In this document: one piece after another, positions 21,961 through 33,414 of the stretch | How positions within the stretch are numbered: the stretch's first letter is position 1 | Layout of the letters: each line of letters starts with the position of its first letter | Source: Dipteris shenzhenensis | Taxonomy: Eukaryota > Polypodiophyta > Polypodiopsida > Gleicheniales | Assembly (NCBI GenBank): GCA_047967505.1 | Contig: CM106540.1 | Length of the DNA: 64,000 nt | Strand: one strand, 5' to 3' | Program-made: the position numbers and the translations under genes | Notes under the pieces: generated by a model | The model's input: the letters and a program-made list of their open reading frames with translations, nothing else | What the model was told of the DNA's origin: nothing | Database searches by the model: none

Positions 21961-24900
21961 GCACAGGCAGAATGGGATAAGAAAGACAAGTATGCAAATC
22001 ATCCGATCAAGCAGAATGTGCAAGATGTCATGCTAGGACAACTCAACACTGTCAAGACATCAAAAGAAGCACGGTATATGTTTGCAGCTCTCTACGAGTC
22101 CAAGAACACTTCCAGGATTCTTACAATGAGAAACCAAATCAACTAGAGTTTCCTCAACAACAGCAGCGAAGTAGGTCATGCTTACATAATCAAGATCAAC
22201 TACTATAACAATCAACTTGCAGCAGTAGGAGAGATTATGAATCCTGCAAAAATGGTTTAAGTCATCCTAAATGGACTAGGAGAGGGATATGAGAATCTAG
22301 TCCAGAGTATTGCCATCCCCAACAGCAAATTCCGACACTAGAAGAACTTCAATCAGTCTTACTTGGTGAAGAACTCAAGACTCAGGCTATTCATGCATGC
22401 AAAGGTCATTCTAATGATTAGGCATTCACAGCTTCATATAGAAGCAGAGGTAGAGGCAGAGGCAAATCATTCCAGAGAAGTGGTCATCATTAGCAAAGTC
22501 AAAATCAGCATCAACATCATCCTCAGCAACATCAGAATCAGCAAAGAGGAAATCATTCCAACCAAGGAAGATTCCAAGGACGAGGGAATGCATCCACCAA
22601 GGTGTCAAACATTTAGTGCAACTATTGTCATAAGTTTGGACACTATGAAAGAGATTGCAGAAGAAACAGTACGACCAAGGCGAGCAATCCAGTAGCAATC
22701 AAGGGAATTTCTGTGAAAGAGGAAATCATCGTCGTGGTGGACATTCTAGTCACAGTCATTATGCAAATGAACATGGGAATATGTTTCTTGCAAATGAGCA
22801 AATGCAAAAAACTGATACAGTGTATCTAGACACTGATTTCAATACAAAAGAGGAATTTAGTCATCAAGTCTACCAAGCAAATCAGGATCCTTGGTACATT
22901 GACAGTGGTGCATCATCTCATATGACAAATCATCAGGCATAATTCACAGAGATGAAGCCATTAGAAGGCCAGAAGAATGTCATCTACACAGCAGATAATA
23001 TACCGAATCCAGTTCAAGGGACAGGCATTATTCCTGTGAACAATTTCACTAGTACGAAAGGATTGGTGAAAGATGTACTCTACGCTCTGAAGCTCAGCAA
23101 GAACCTCTTGTCAGTAGGTCAAATGACGGAACACAACTACCGAGTCATTTTCGATGGAGATGAATGCACTATTAGAGACAAATCCATAAGATTTCAACTA
23201 GTAGGGAAAGGAGTCAAGGAAGGACACTTATACAGAATGCTAGCTACATTACCAGATCTACATGCCATGTCAGCTCAACCGCAACAAATGCCACTATCCG
23301 CAAAATAGCACAAGAGATATGGTCATGTCAATTTCAAGAGCTTGCTAGATCTCAGGAATCAAAATATGGCAATTGGGATTCCTAAGCTACTATTTCTTGG
23401 AAAAGTTTGCGAAGCATGCTGCTTCGGCAAACAAAAGCGAACCAAATTCGATAGAAGCACCTCTTGAGCATGAGGTATTCTTGATTTGATACACAGAGAT
23501 GTATGGGGTTATGCCCAGACCCACAACATCAATGGTTTACTTTACTACTTGACTTTCATTGATGACTACAACAGATATTGTTGGGTCTACTTTCTGAAAG
23601 AGAAATTTGAAGTGTTTTCCAGATTTCAAGAATTCAAAGCCAGGGTAGAATACCAAACAGGCAGAAAGATCAAAGTCATGAGATCAGACAGAGGAGGTGA
23701 ATACATGTCTTCAGCATTCATGAAATTTTGCGGAAGTCACGGCATTCGAAGACAATTCACTTGTGTAAATACTCCTCAGCAGAATGGAAGAGCTGAAAGG
23801 AAGAATGGTACTTTAGCAGACATTGCTAGAGCAATGCTTAGTGAGAAGCATCTTCCGAATCAGAATCGCGTAGTAGCAATAGCCACTGCAAACTATTTGC
23901 TTAATTGGCTTCGTACCGAACCGATTCAAGGTATGACACCTTATGAAACATTCACTGGACATAAGCCATGCATTGGGCATCTCCGCATATTTGGTTGCAT
24001 AGCATATGCCCACATACATGATGACCTTTGTAGGAAATTGGATGCGAAGCCACGTAAATGCATCATGGTTGGCTACAGTGAAGAAAGCAAAGCATACAAG
24101 TTGTATGATCCCATCAACTGCAAGGTCAATATCTCCAAAGATGTAATCTTTGATGAGGGATTAAAATGGAAAACCTCAAATACATAGGAGATAGACACAC
24201 CGATTACTCAATCATCTATAGAAAAGGTTGATGAAGAAGAGCAAGAATTTCTAGAAACACCCCAAGCAGAGCCACATCAACTCAGACGGTCTACTAGGGA
24301 AAGCAAACCACCAGCTAGATTGACAAATACTCCGAAAGGCAAAGCAATTTAGGTTGAAACCACTAACTATGCTCTTATGACTACCATCATGGCTACAGAA
24401 GAGCCAGTGTACTTCAAAATTGCAGTAGACAAGCCAGAATGGAAAATTGCTATATGAATGAAGAAATGGATGCTTTGTACAAGAATAATTATTGGGAATT
24501 ATGCGACCTTATGGGTATACAAAGTGAAGTGTAATCCAGATGGAAATATTCAAAGATACAAATCCAAACTAGTTGCAAAAGGATTTGCATAGCAATATGT
24601 TTAGGATTATGATGAGGCTTATGCTCCAGTAGCAAAGATGGATTCCATACAGTTCTTGATATCACTAGTGACACTCAGCAAATGGAATGTGTATCAGCTC
24701 AATGTCAAGAATGCATTTCTCAATAGTTACTTAGACGAGGAAGTCTACATGCAACAACGAGTAGGTTATGTTGAACCAGGGAAAGAGAATCAGGTTTTCC
24801 ATCTCAAGAAAAGTCTCTATGGCTTAAAGCAAGCATCCAAAAGTTGGTACAGAAGAATCGACAAGTATTTTGCTGATTTGGGATACGTGAAATCTATTGT

Positions 24901-25786
24901 AGATCATACTCTCTACTATAAAGCTCAAGGGGAAGACATTACTATTGCACTTTTGTACGTAGATGATCTGATTGTGATAGGAAGTAAGTATAGATTCATC
25001 AAAAAGCTAAAACAAGACTTATCTACAGAGTTCGACATGAAAGATTTTGGACTTATGCACTATTGTCTTGGTATTGAGTTCTGGAGAGATTTAGACAACC
25101 CCTTTATGAGTCAGCTCAAGTATATTAATAGTCTCTTGAAGAAGTTTCATATGGCAGATTGCAAGATTGCAGCCACTCCCATGGAACATAGTTTGAAACT
25201 TACAAAAGATTCAGAAAAGCCTACAGTTAATGATAGGTACTACAGCAGCTCATCGGCTCTCTTATATATCTGACTATCACATGACCACATATTTGTTATG
25301 CAGTAAGCTTACATGCACAGTTTATGACAAACAGTCTCACTAGAATGTAGCCAAAAGACTCTTGAGATACATGAGAGGTACAAGACAATTTGGAATAGAA
25401 GACAAAGGAAGTCATCCACGGTTGCATGGATATTGTTACAGTGACTATGCAGGAGATCATGAGACTAGGAGATCCACACAGGGATATGCATTTTTCCTTG
25501 GTCAAGGTGCTATATCATGGTTGTCAAACAAATAGCCAACTGTTTCTTTGTCTTTGAGTGAAGTAGGATATAGGGCACTCAGTACAGGTGCATGTGAGGC
25601 TATGTGGATCAGAAGACTATTGTCAGAAACAGTTACTTTGATGAGTCAAAGCCAACAACAATATACTGTGATAATCAATTGGCTCAAGCATTGGCTAAGA
25701 ATCCAATATATCACTCTTGAACAAAGCACATTGATGTCAGAGAGCACTTCATCAAAGAAAAAATGTTACTTGGTGACATGTGGCTA
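21960..25786 (+). pseudogene. Decayed Ty1/copia gag-pol
   Basis: Collinear copia polyprotein broken by many stops and a few frameshifts. Gag comes first (ALYESKNTSRILTMRNQI near 22080-22145, zinc knuckle CNYCHKFGHYERDC at 22617-22658). Protease (WYIDSGASSHMT near 22890) is followed by GAG-pre/integrase (HKRYGHVNFKSL; VMRSDRGGEY; TPQQNGRAERKN). RT has LNVKNAFLNSYLDEEVYMQQ and YVDDLIVIG near 24958, and RNase H is partial (IYCDNQLAQALAKNP). Stops often replace Gln codons: TAG at 24590 in the GFAQ box, at 25533 in the KQP box and at 22614 before the zinc knuckle. No LTRs were found. It ends abruptly in RNase H at about 25786, where LINE sequence begins. Confidence 0.93.
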
Positions 25787-27235
25787 GAGAAAGCGTTTTC
25801 GTAGCTATGAGAGATAGTCCAAATGATGTTATTCTCTTGCCTCTTTTAAGTGCTACTAAGCTCTATTTAAGGTCTATAAAGCACTCTAGATTCGCTACCT
25901 TGAAGTTACAAACTAGAATGAGGTGGATGCGGGAAGGGGATAGGCCAACTACCTTCTTCTTTAATGTCATTAAGCAAAAGAGGTTGCATGAGAATATCTC
26001 ATCTGTAGTGAATAGTGAAAGGAAAAGAGATTTTCAAGATGATTTGATTGCAGATGTGTTCATGAAGCAAGTGGCAGATATTGTGGACTAGCCCTCTAGT
26101 CATTCCGGATTACAAAACGAGAGTTGATACGTTCCTGAGTAAGATGCAAAGTTGTGTAATGCCTCATGAATTTATGCTTCTACAACGACCCTTTTCATGG
26201 GAGGAAATCAAATCCACAGTTTTTTGGCAGGTTTGTGGTAGAGAAATGACCACATTGATAAATTAATGCTTTCAAAGGGGATATATGCCACACAACCTTA
26301 ACACTGGTATTGTGAAGCTAATACCCAAAGGACAAAATAAATCTCTGCTTGGTCATTCGAGACCACTCACAATGTTGAATTGTGTTTACAAGGTAATGGC
26401 AAAAGTCATGGTGAATAAGATAAAGTTCATACTTGGCAGAATTATCCATGTTAAAAACAATATGGATTTGTTTTTGGTCAAAATATACATGATGCAGTAT
26501 TTAATGTATTGCATGTAATAGACTATGATGTACTACACAATGAGAAATTTGTGCTACTAAATCTAGATCTAGAAAAGCCTTATGACAGAGAGCTTGATTT
26601 TATCATTGCTACCATGGAGAGGTTGGGGCCCGATTGGTGTTTGGCAAGGGTTTTGTGCAATGACTGCAGTATTGTTTTCAAATGCTTATGCCGGGTTGTC
26701 ACTAAATGGTTATTTGAAGGGACCTTTTACATTGAGGAGATCCATAAGGCATGGGTGCATGTTGGCTCCACTGTTCTTTGCCATTGTTATAGAGCCTCTG
26801 CTCTATCAATTAGACTATTATTAGAATCAAGGCTATATTAAGGGATTGCCTTTTCCAGATGGTTCTCATATGTGTACACTATTTTTTGCTGATGATAACA
26901 CTAGTATGCTTGTGGAAAGGGAGGAGAACATAAGAACCTTCTTATCAGTGTTTGAGGAATTTTCGATGCTAACAGATTCTAGGAGTAACCATTGTTAAAC
27001 AACTGTAATATGGTTGGAATGGGGTGAACTACCAGGTTGGACTTCACTCTTTTTGTTTTGATGGATTAAAGTGGGAGAAATTGTCAAATATCTGGGGTGC
27101 CCTATTGGTTTTGTAGTTAGTCTGAAGGAAAATTTTGATTGGTGCATGGACAAAAAGCAGAAGGAATTTGCAATGTGGGAAGGTACTAAACTTTTATTTG
27201 CTTGCAGGATTATTGTTGCAAGCACATTGTCATGA
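25787..27235 (+). pseudogene. LINE reverse transcriptase relic (5' part)
   Basis: L1-clade-like plant LINE ORF2. The pre-RT box is RMRWMREGDRPTTFFFNVIK (about 25914-25973). RT motifs are RPLTMLNCVYKVMAKVMVNK, LNLDLEKPYDRE (D of motif A), RRSIRHGCMLAPLFFAIVIE and FFADDN (about 26885, the FADD catalytic box). The parts fall in different frames with stops. The endonuclease N-terminus is missing because the fragment begins at the junction with the copia relic. The C-terminal part continues after an insertion at 28.7-29.6 kb. Confidence 0.88.
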
Positions 27236-28710
27236 GGACGTGAAATTATGGGACTTTTGATTTGCGACTCCCATAATTTGCGTGTGACTACCTTGAGCCT
27301 CTAAGGCATGAGGGTCCGGCCATTGGGCTGGACTTGGGGAATTAAAATTCCCTAGTGGGCCCTTGGAAATTGTGAATGTGCGCCCAGTTACTAGGCAATT
27401 AATTCCTAGGGCCAAAGTGTGCAACACAGGAAGAGTGGTGCAATTAAAAATTGATATTTTTAGCACAGGGTTCTAAAAAGAGGGGGAGAGCCCTTCTTTT
27501 GGACTCAGAAGGCCAAAATCAGTTCTAGAAGGAGCTAGACCATCAGTTATGAGCTACCAAAGCCTACGAGGTGCTGCTAGAGCCAAATCATCATCTGTCA
27601 GGAGCTTTCAGACCCTGCTAGGGAAAATTGCCATTAGCCAGGGCCAGTTCCAGTGCATCTAGCTTTTAGACCCTGCGAGCGAAAATTGCCATTAGCCAAG
27701 GCCAGTTCCAGTGCATCTAGCCTGAGGAAATCACACTAGATCTAGGAGCTTGTTGCAGATTGCGATTTCAGCCAAGGTGTCTCTTCCAGATTGCGATTTC
27801 ATTTACAGGTCTTCCGAGCTATGCCAGGAGATTGCGTCCTATTCTAGGTGTTTCTAGGCTATCCAAGCTGCTACAGAAGATTCTGATTTGCTTTCGGGCT
27901 ATCCAAGCTCTGCAGGGAAACTTGAGATTTGATTTTTGGAGCTTTTGGGGTGTTGATGTTGATTTAGGTAACTTTCCAGGCATGGGTGTTCTCTTCTAAG
28001 CTGCTTTTGGGGTTGTGCCAGAGTAGAATCATCTTTTCTTTGCAAGATCTAAGGTTTTCCAGCCGCTGCAGTGACCTATCTTCTATGGATATTGTGGGTA
28101 GAAGAAGGCTCGCTTTTTGCCTGCTTTTGCTGTTGGTTGTTGGCTAGTTATTATATTTGGGTTTCTTTCCTTGCGAAGAAAGGTTGATTTATGATGTTGG
28201 GCAGTGGCCAGGGAGGCTATAGATTGAGGCAACCTATTTGGGAGTGCTTTGGCGATTGATTGCACCAGAGTTTGGCTATTGAAGGCTTTGTCTTGTAGTT
28301 GTTGCTTGCTTTTGTTGGCTGAGAATACAGGATTGTCTAGTGATTGGATGCCATTTCACCATTTGCAGTTGAGCAGGGAATTACAGGGTGGGCTGGATGG
28401 GGAGTCTGTGGGCATTGGTTTGCCTGTGGTGCAGCTTCCTAGAGACCTTTGTAATCAGCCACTTGGCTTCAAATGAATGTTAAATAAATACCACAAGGGG
28501 TGCCAATGTTTGGGGCCAATTGGTGTCCTTGTTTTTGAGTAGGAGCGCCCTAGCTCCCCTGTGATCTAATTTGTGGTGCATAATTATTTGTCAAATTACT
28601 ATGTATGCTGTAATTAAGTGGATCCTACCGCCCTTTATGTTGTTGCGGCTGGTTTCACACACACTAACATATGTCTCCATTGATGTGATCTCTATTTTCC
28701 CTTTTTTGTT
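27236..28710. other. About 1.5-kb insert splitting the LINE relic
   Basis: This segment separates the LINE RT from its own C-terminal region and has a different base composition. It contains a 58-bp tandem pair (27603-27718) and several repeated words (AGATTGCGATTTCA, GGCTATCCAAGCT). ORFs (for example 27760-27999 and 28249-28476) have no recognisable motif. It is probably a non-autonomous element or an LTR-type fragment; exact ends and a target duplication could not be fixed. Confidence 0.45.
27603..27718. repeat. 58-bp tandem duplication
   Basis: Two 58-bp copies (27603-27660 and 27661-27718), sharing CAGTTCCAGTGCATCT and GAAAATTGCCATTAGCCA, differ at about four positions. They lie inside the insert that interrupts the LINE relic. 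Confidence 0.9.
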
Positions 28711-29600
28711 AATTCATTGAAGAAACATATGGCATTCAAGAGGACGAAGATGGGTTAATAAAGAAATACTATGGAGAAAGTACACATTAATTGATCCTCA
28801 GATATCGATAGTACTTCGGATTATAAAGCAATGTGAAGAGTAATCAAGTTTGTGTCGATCGAGACAATCCGAGGAGTTTTATCAATGGAGCAAGTAAAGA
28901 TCTGAGCAGGTGCACTCTAAAGGTGGAGTTTTATCAATGAAGCAGGTAAAGATCTAAGCAGATACACTCTAAAAGATCCTGGTATGCTGTGCAGAGGGTT
29001 CATAGTAGCTTAGATCTCTGTAGAAATTGGATAAGGATGCCCCCAGGACAAATGCATGGAAAATAAGATTGAGCAAAGTGTGGGATGCTACTCCATTGTT
29101 CAAATTTAGCTGTGGAGGGTTGATCGGCAAGTTGCTTGTGAAAATAAGGGTCGCCAAGTGGAATTCGACACAATTGCCTTTTTGTGTGTTTTGCAAGTCA
29201 AGGGAAACATAATGCCCTGAGTACTTCTGGTGTGGAAAAAGATAGGTCGTTGGTTCAGTGGAATGCAAATAGTTTTTCCAATAAGATGGAAAGTTGCTCT
29301 ACAAGGAGATAAAAGGGGATGAATGCTAGTTTGTGGAAAGTTTGGCAGACCATCACAGCTGTCATCATTAGTTGGATATGGCGACTAAGAAATTGGTTGA
29401 TTTTTGGAAAACAAGCTGCTCTAGGGATGTGGTTTCAAGAGCTAGAAGCCTCTTTGAGGATGGTGTTCAAGGTTTGGAGGGTGGATTATTAAGAGTTTGA
29501 AGTACTAAAGTTGAGTAGATGTCCCCCTTGTAATTGTTTCTTATGAGACTGAATTTTCCTTTATATATATTATATATAGAATAAATTTTCGCAAAAAAGG
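28711..29600 (+). pseudogene. LINE ORF2 C-terminal relic and 3' end
   Basis: The plus strand carries the usual tail of plant LINE ORF2: a zinc-knuckle-like stretch (RVAKWNSTQLPFCVFCKSRE, about 29149-29208), then WKVWQTITAVIISWIWRLRN (about 29337-29396) and a GK(Q)AALGMWFQELEASL stretch. The end (about 29560-29600, TATATATAGAATAAATTTTC then GCAAAAAA) resembles a LINE 3' terminus. A 52-bp tandem repeat lies at about 28873-28975. Stops and frameshifts make it non-functional. It is probably the other half of the RT relic at 25.8-27.2 kb. Confidence 0.7.
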
Positions 29601-30540
29601 GAGTGGGAGGAGATGGATGCCCCATTGCAAAATATTATTGGATGTACTCATCCTACCCCCTACTAACTTGCTTGACCTTAGCCCCTTTGGACCTTGACCA
29701 GAACAAGGTGGTATGACCATACGAAGCGATTTTAGACAAAAACTATTGAATTCTGGACTAACCGAACTACCCACATTTAAGTTACCTAACCCCAATCGCC
29801 CACAATTAGATTTTGTTAACACACGATGCCTACATAGCCCCCCACAATCACTCTCCACGTGGAGGAATGAACCAGAGATGGACCTTTAGGTCGGATTGTC
29901 CCAGCCTTCGACGAGAAATCGTGACCTCCGAAACTTTCCACGAGGCCCCCGGCCCATTCCAACCTGTACATCACCACAAAGAGAACAACATGCAATCGGC
30001 GTAAAGGTCTGCAGGGTGGTCGACTCAGATCAAATTTGAGCCGTCCGATCTGAGCCAGATAGTGAGCGGGAATCTACCCTTTCCTAACTTGGCCTACAAC
30101 TATCACTATGAATCGACCACGGTTACGAATCGGCCACGTGTCGTCTAACACCTCTATCCCTGCACGTGGGGAATAAGCTAGAGTGAGGGATGTTGGGCTA
30201 GAAATAGTGTGAGGAATCCGGCATGTGATGGCCGGCGGGTTGTGGGCCCATTCCCCACTACATGCATGGTATGCCATTAAAGCAGTCATCTTCCTGTCGC
30301 TACCGATTTCTGTTTCGCGCAAGAAAATGTGGCTTTGACGTTAACCTGTTCGAAGTCCTCGTTCCTGTGCTGAGAATTCCTTAATGCCAACATATCACTC
30401 GTGGTTTCCTTCTTCTCATTGAGTAACTAATTCTTCTTAAGTTCAGTTGATCCGCTTCTTCCCTTACAGCTGTAGAATGCCCATTGAAGTTCTTGCTCTC
30501 ATCTGTGAACCCCATTAATCCTATAGGGCTATTTCTCTAT
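29601..30540. other. Intergenic, upstream of the second PPR gene
   Basis: No convincing ORF. GC content is higher than in the AT-rich spacers. The stretch nearest 30540 should include the promoter of the PPR gene, but no core promoter element was certain. Confidence 0.4.
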
Positions 30541-30690
30541 TGTGAGACAAGGTATTATGTTGCGCTCGAATTTCTTGGATAGGGGGCTAAGAATAGAAGA
30601 TAAGGCACAAGGGCAAGCCACCAAGCTGTCACACGGTGTGTGGATTGCTGAAGAAGTGCTGAAGGAGCTAGGGCAACCATACAGGGTAGT
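30541..30690 (+). other. Out-of-frame presequence homologue of the PPR gene
   Basis: The frame starting at 30542 encodes ATKLSHGVWIAEEVLKELGQ and then PYRVVC, which aligns with the leader of the 928-aa paralogue (GQPHRVIC) but is out of frame with the 907-aa ORF. Relative to the paralogue there are two extra bases near 30698. The translated presequence of the original gene has therefore probably been lost, unless translation or splicing bypasses the shift. Confidence 0.55.
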
Positions 30691-33414
30691 ATGTTACACA
30701 AGCCTACAAGCTCAAATATGTTCGATAGGCCGGGCCCTTTGGCAAGGGATACAAGAGAAGACTTTGGTAGGCACAAGGGTAAAGTTCTGCGGGCATTGCA
30801 TTTCCGCTATATGAGGTGGATGACCACCAAGCTACCGCGCAGTGCCTGGATAGCTGAAGAGGTGCGAAACGAGATGTTTGATAGGCACCATCTGAGGAAC
30901 GAAGGCTGCAGTTATGAAAGCTTGAATGCAGAGATTCTGAGTCAGCTGGGTCCAGAAACCGATTATGCTACCTATGCCTCTCTTTTGAGACGTTGCACTA
31001 GTGCAAGAGCCCTGTCTGATGGCAAACGTGTGCATGAACACATGAACACGCGTGGATATTCTGGCAACATATTTTTGAGTAACCTTCTTCTACAGATGTA
31101 CAGCAAGTGTGGGAGCCTGGAGAATGCACGTGCTGTGTTTGACCGAATAGCTTATCGGAATTTGTATTCTTGGAATATTATGATCGCAGCGTTTGGCCAC
31201 AATGAGGGCCTGGATGATGCCCGGGCATTGTTTGCAGAAATGCCTCAGCGGGATGTGGTCTCCTGGAATGCCATGATCGCTGCATGTACCAAGAATGGGC
31301 ATGGGACGGAGGCCCTGCAACTATTTGGCCGAATGCAGGCTGAAGGCTTTGAGCTAGACAAGGTTACTTTCATCTGTGTTGTGGATGCATGTGCTAGTGT
31401 GCCGGTCATAGAAGAAGGTCGAATGGTCCATGCTACTGTTGCTGGAACTGGATTGGAGTCAGATGTTGTTGTGGGAAACGCCCTTGTTAATATGCATGGC
31501 AAGTGCACGAGCCTAGATGATGCAAAGGCAGTGTTTGCAGAGATGTCACAGCGGAATATGGTTTCCTGGAGCACCATGATCGCTGCTTGTGCCCAGAATG
31601 GGCATGGCGGGGAGGGGTTACAGCTGTTTGGTCAAATGCAGGCGGAGGGCTTCGAGGCGAACAAGATTACGTTCATCAGCCTTGTAGACGCATGTGCCAA
31701 TGCGGCAGCCCTAAAAGAGGGTCGAGTGATCCATGCTACCCTTGCTAGCAAGGGGTGGGAGTTGGATGTGGTGGTCGGGAACACCCTCATAAATATGTAT
31801 GGCAAGTGTGGGATCCTAGATGATGCAAGGGCAGTGTTTGCAGATATGCAACTGCGGAATGTGGTCTCCTGGACTGCCATGATTGCTGCTTGTGCCCAAA
31901 ACGGGCATTGCAGGGAGGCTTTGCAACTGTTCTGCCAATTGCAGGCCGAAGGGTTTGAGCTAGACAAAATCCCCTTCATCTGCATTGTGGATGCCTGTGC
32001 CTGTGGGGCAGCCCTAGAAGAGGGCCATGTGATCCATGCCACTGTTGCTGGCAATGGATGGGAGTCCGACAATGTTTTGGGGACAGCCATTGTAAATATG
32101 TATGGAAAGTGTGGGAGATTAGATGATGCAAGGGCAGTGTTTGCAGGGGCACCACAGCAGAATGTGGTCTCTTGGTGTGCCATGATTGCTGCATGTACGC
32201 AGAATGAGCATGGCAAGGAGGCATTGCAGTTGTTTGGTCATATGCAGGCAAAAGGCATTAGGCCGAACAAGATCACATTCGTCTGTCTTGTGAATGCATG
32301 TGCCAGTGTGGCAGCCCTAGAAGAGGGTCAAGTGATCCATGCTACCATTGTTGGCAGTGGATGGGAACTTGATGGCATTCTGGGGACAAGCCTCGTCAAT
32401 CTGTATGGCAAGTGTGGGAGCTTAGATGATGCAAGGGCAGTGTTTATGGAGATGCCACAACGGGAGGTGGTCTCTTGGACTGCCATGATTGCAGCTTGTT
32501 CCCAGAATGGGCATGGCAAGGAAGCCGTGCAACTATTTGGTCAAATGCAGGCCCAGGGTTTCCAGCTAGACAAGATCGCCTTCATCTGCATTGTGGATGC
32601 GTGTGCCAGTGTGGGAGCCCTAGAAGAGGGTTGGTTGGTCCAGTCTACTGCTGCTGGTGAAGGATGGGAGTTGGATGTTGTTGTCGGGAATGCCCTCGTC
32701 AATATGTATGGCAAGTGTGGAAGCCTAGATGATGCAAGGCAAGTATTTGCAGAGATGCCACAGAGGGATGTCATCTCCTGGAGTGCCATGATCGTTGCAA
32801 GTGACCAAAATGGGCATGGCAAGGAGGCCCTGCAATTGTTCGGTCAAATGCAGGCCGAAGGCTTCGAGCCAAACAAGATCACCTTCATCTGCATCGTTGA
32901 TGCATGTGCAAGTGTGGCAGCCCTAGAGGACGGTCGAGTGATCCATGCTATTGTTGTGGGCAATGGTTGGGAGTCAGATGCTGTTGTGGGGACAGCCCTT
33001 GTCAATATGTATGGCAAGTGTGGGTGCCTAGAGGATGCAAGGGCAGTGTTTGAACAGATGCCATTGCAGGATTTGGTATCCTGGAATGCCATGATTGCTA
33101 TGTGCGCCCAGAATGGTCAGGGTAAGGAGGCCCTTCAACTGTTTGATAGAATGTGTGCCAAAGGCTTAGAGCCAGACAAGATCACTTTCATCTGCATTCT
33201 CACTGCTTGCAGTCATATGGGTCTGGTTGCTGATGGGAGGCGATACTTTGCCTCCATGAATAGAGACCATGGCATAACCCCCTCGGTGGAGCATTATGTT
33301 TGCATGATTGATCTTCTTGGGCGAAGAGGACTACTGGAAGAGGCAGAGGACTTGATCATTAATATGCCATTTGAAGACATCTCTTCAGCATGGCTGATAT
33401 GCAGTGGAGGTTAG
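30691..33414 (+). CDS. PLS-class PPR protein, truncated E domain (907 aa, possibly a pseudogene)
   Basis: Intronless PPR protein paralogous to those at 8247 and 60225. After a leader of about 85 residues (TTKLPRSAWIAEEV matches the paralogue), PPR motifs begin near residue 94. Residues 207-812 are six exact 101-residue P-L-S triplets; the last PPR set starts at 813 (EALQLFDRMCAKGLEPDKIT, then LTACSHMGLVADGRRYF). The E motif is cut short: SSAWL is followed by ICSGG and a stop, where paralogues continue SLLSSC. The missing E sequence is found downstream (33468-33720) after a small rearrangement. The start is uncertain because the homologous leader upstream lies in another frame. Expected role: organelle RNA binding. 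Loss of the E region would probably remove editing activity, so this copy may be dying. Confidence 0.75.
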   Translation: MLHKPTSSNMFDRPGPLARDTREDFGRHKGKVLRALHFRYMRWMTTKLPRSAWIAEEVRNEMFDRHHLRNEGCSYESLNAEILSQLGPETDYATYASLLRRCTSARALSDGKRVHEHMNTRGYSGNIFLSNLLLQMYSKCGSLENARAVFDRIAYRNLYSWNIMIAAFGHNEGLDDARALFAEMPQRDVVSWNAMIAACTKNGHGTEALQLFGRMQAEGFELDKVTFICVVDACASVPVIEEGRMVHATVAGTGLESDVVVGNALVNMHGKCTSLDDAKAVFAEMSQRNMVSWSTMIAACAQNGHGGEGLQLFGQMQAEGFEANKITFISLVDACANAAALKEGRVIHATLASKGWELDVVVGNTLINMYGKCGILDDARAVFADMQLRNVVSWTAMIAACAQNGHCREALQLFCQLQAEGFELDKIPFICIVDACACGAALEEGHVIHATVAGNGWESDNVLGTAIVNMYGKCGRLDDARAVFAGAPQQNVVSWCAMIAACTQNEHGKEALQLFGHMQAKGIRPNKITFVCLVNACASVAALEEGQVIHATIVGSGWELDGILGTSLVNLYGKCGSLDDARAVFMEMPQREVVSWTAMIAACSQNGHGKEAVQLFGQMQAQGFQLDKIAFICIVDACASVGALEEGWLVQSTAAGEGWELDVVVGNALVNMYGKCGSLDDARQVFAEMPQRDVISWSAMIVASDQNGHGKEALQLFGQMQAEGFEPNKITFICIVDACASVAALEDGRVIHAIVVGNGWESDAVVGTALVNMYGKCGCLEDARAVFEQMPLQDLVSWNAMIAMCAQNGQGKEALQLFDRMCAKGLEPDKITFICILTACSHMGLVADGRRYFASMNRDHGITPSVEHYVCMIDLLGRRGLLEEAEDLIINMPFEDISSAWLICSGG
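31309..33126 (+). repeat. Coding tandem array, 6 x 303 bp (PPR triplets)
   Basis: Six head-to-tail units of exactly 303 bp (1818 bp from the first GAGGCCCTG to the corresponding codons of the terminal set at 33127). There are no indels among units. The sequence is highly similar to the arrays in the other two PPR genes. Confidence 0.9.

Noticed and set aside
21422-22023. 151-aa and 123-aa minus-strand ORFs
   Set aside because: They have no motif, and one overlaps the start of the plus-strand copia gag relic; treated as chance ORFs.
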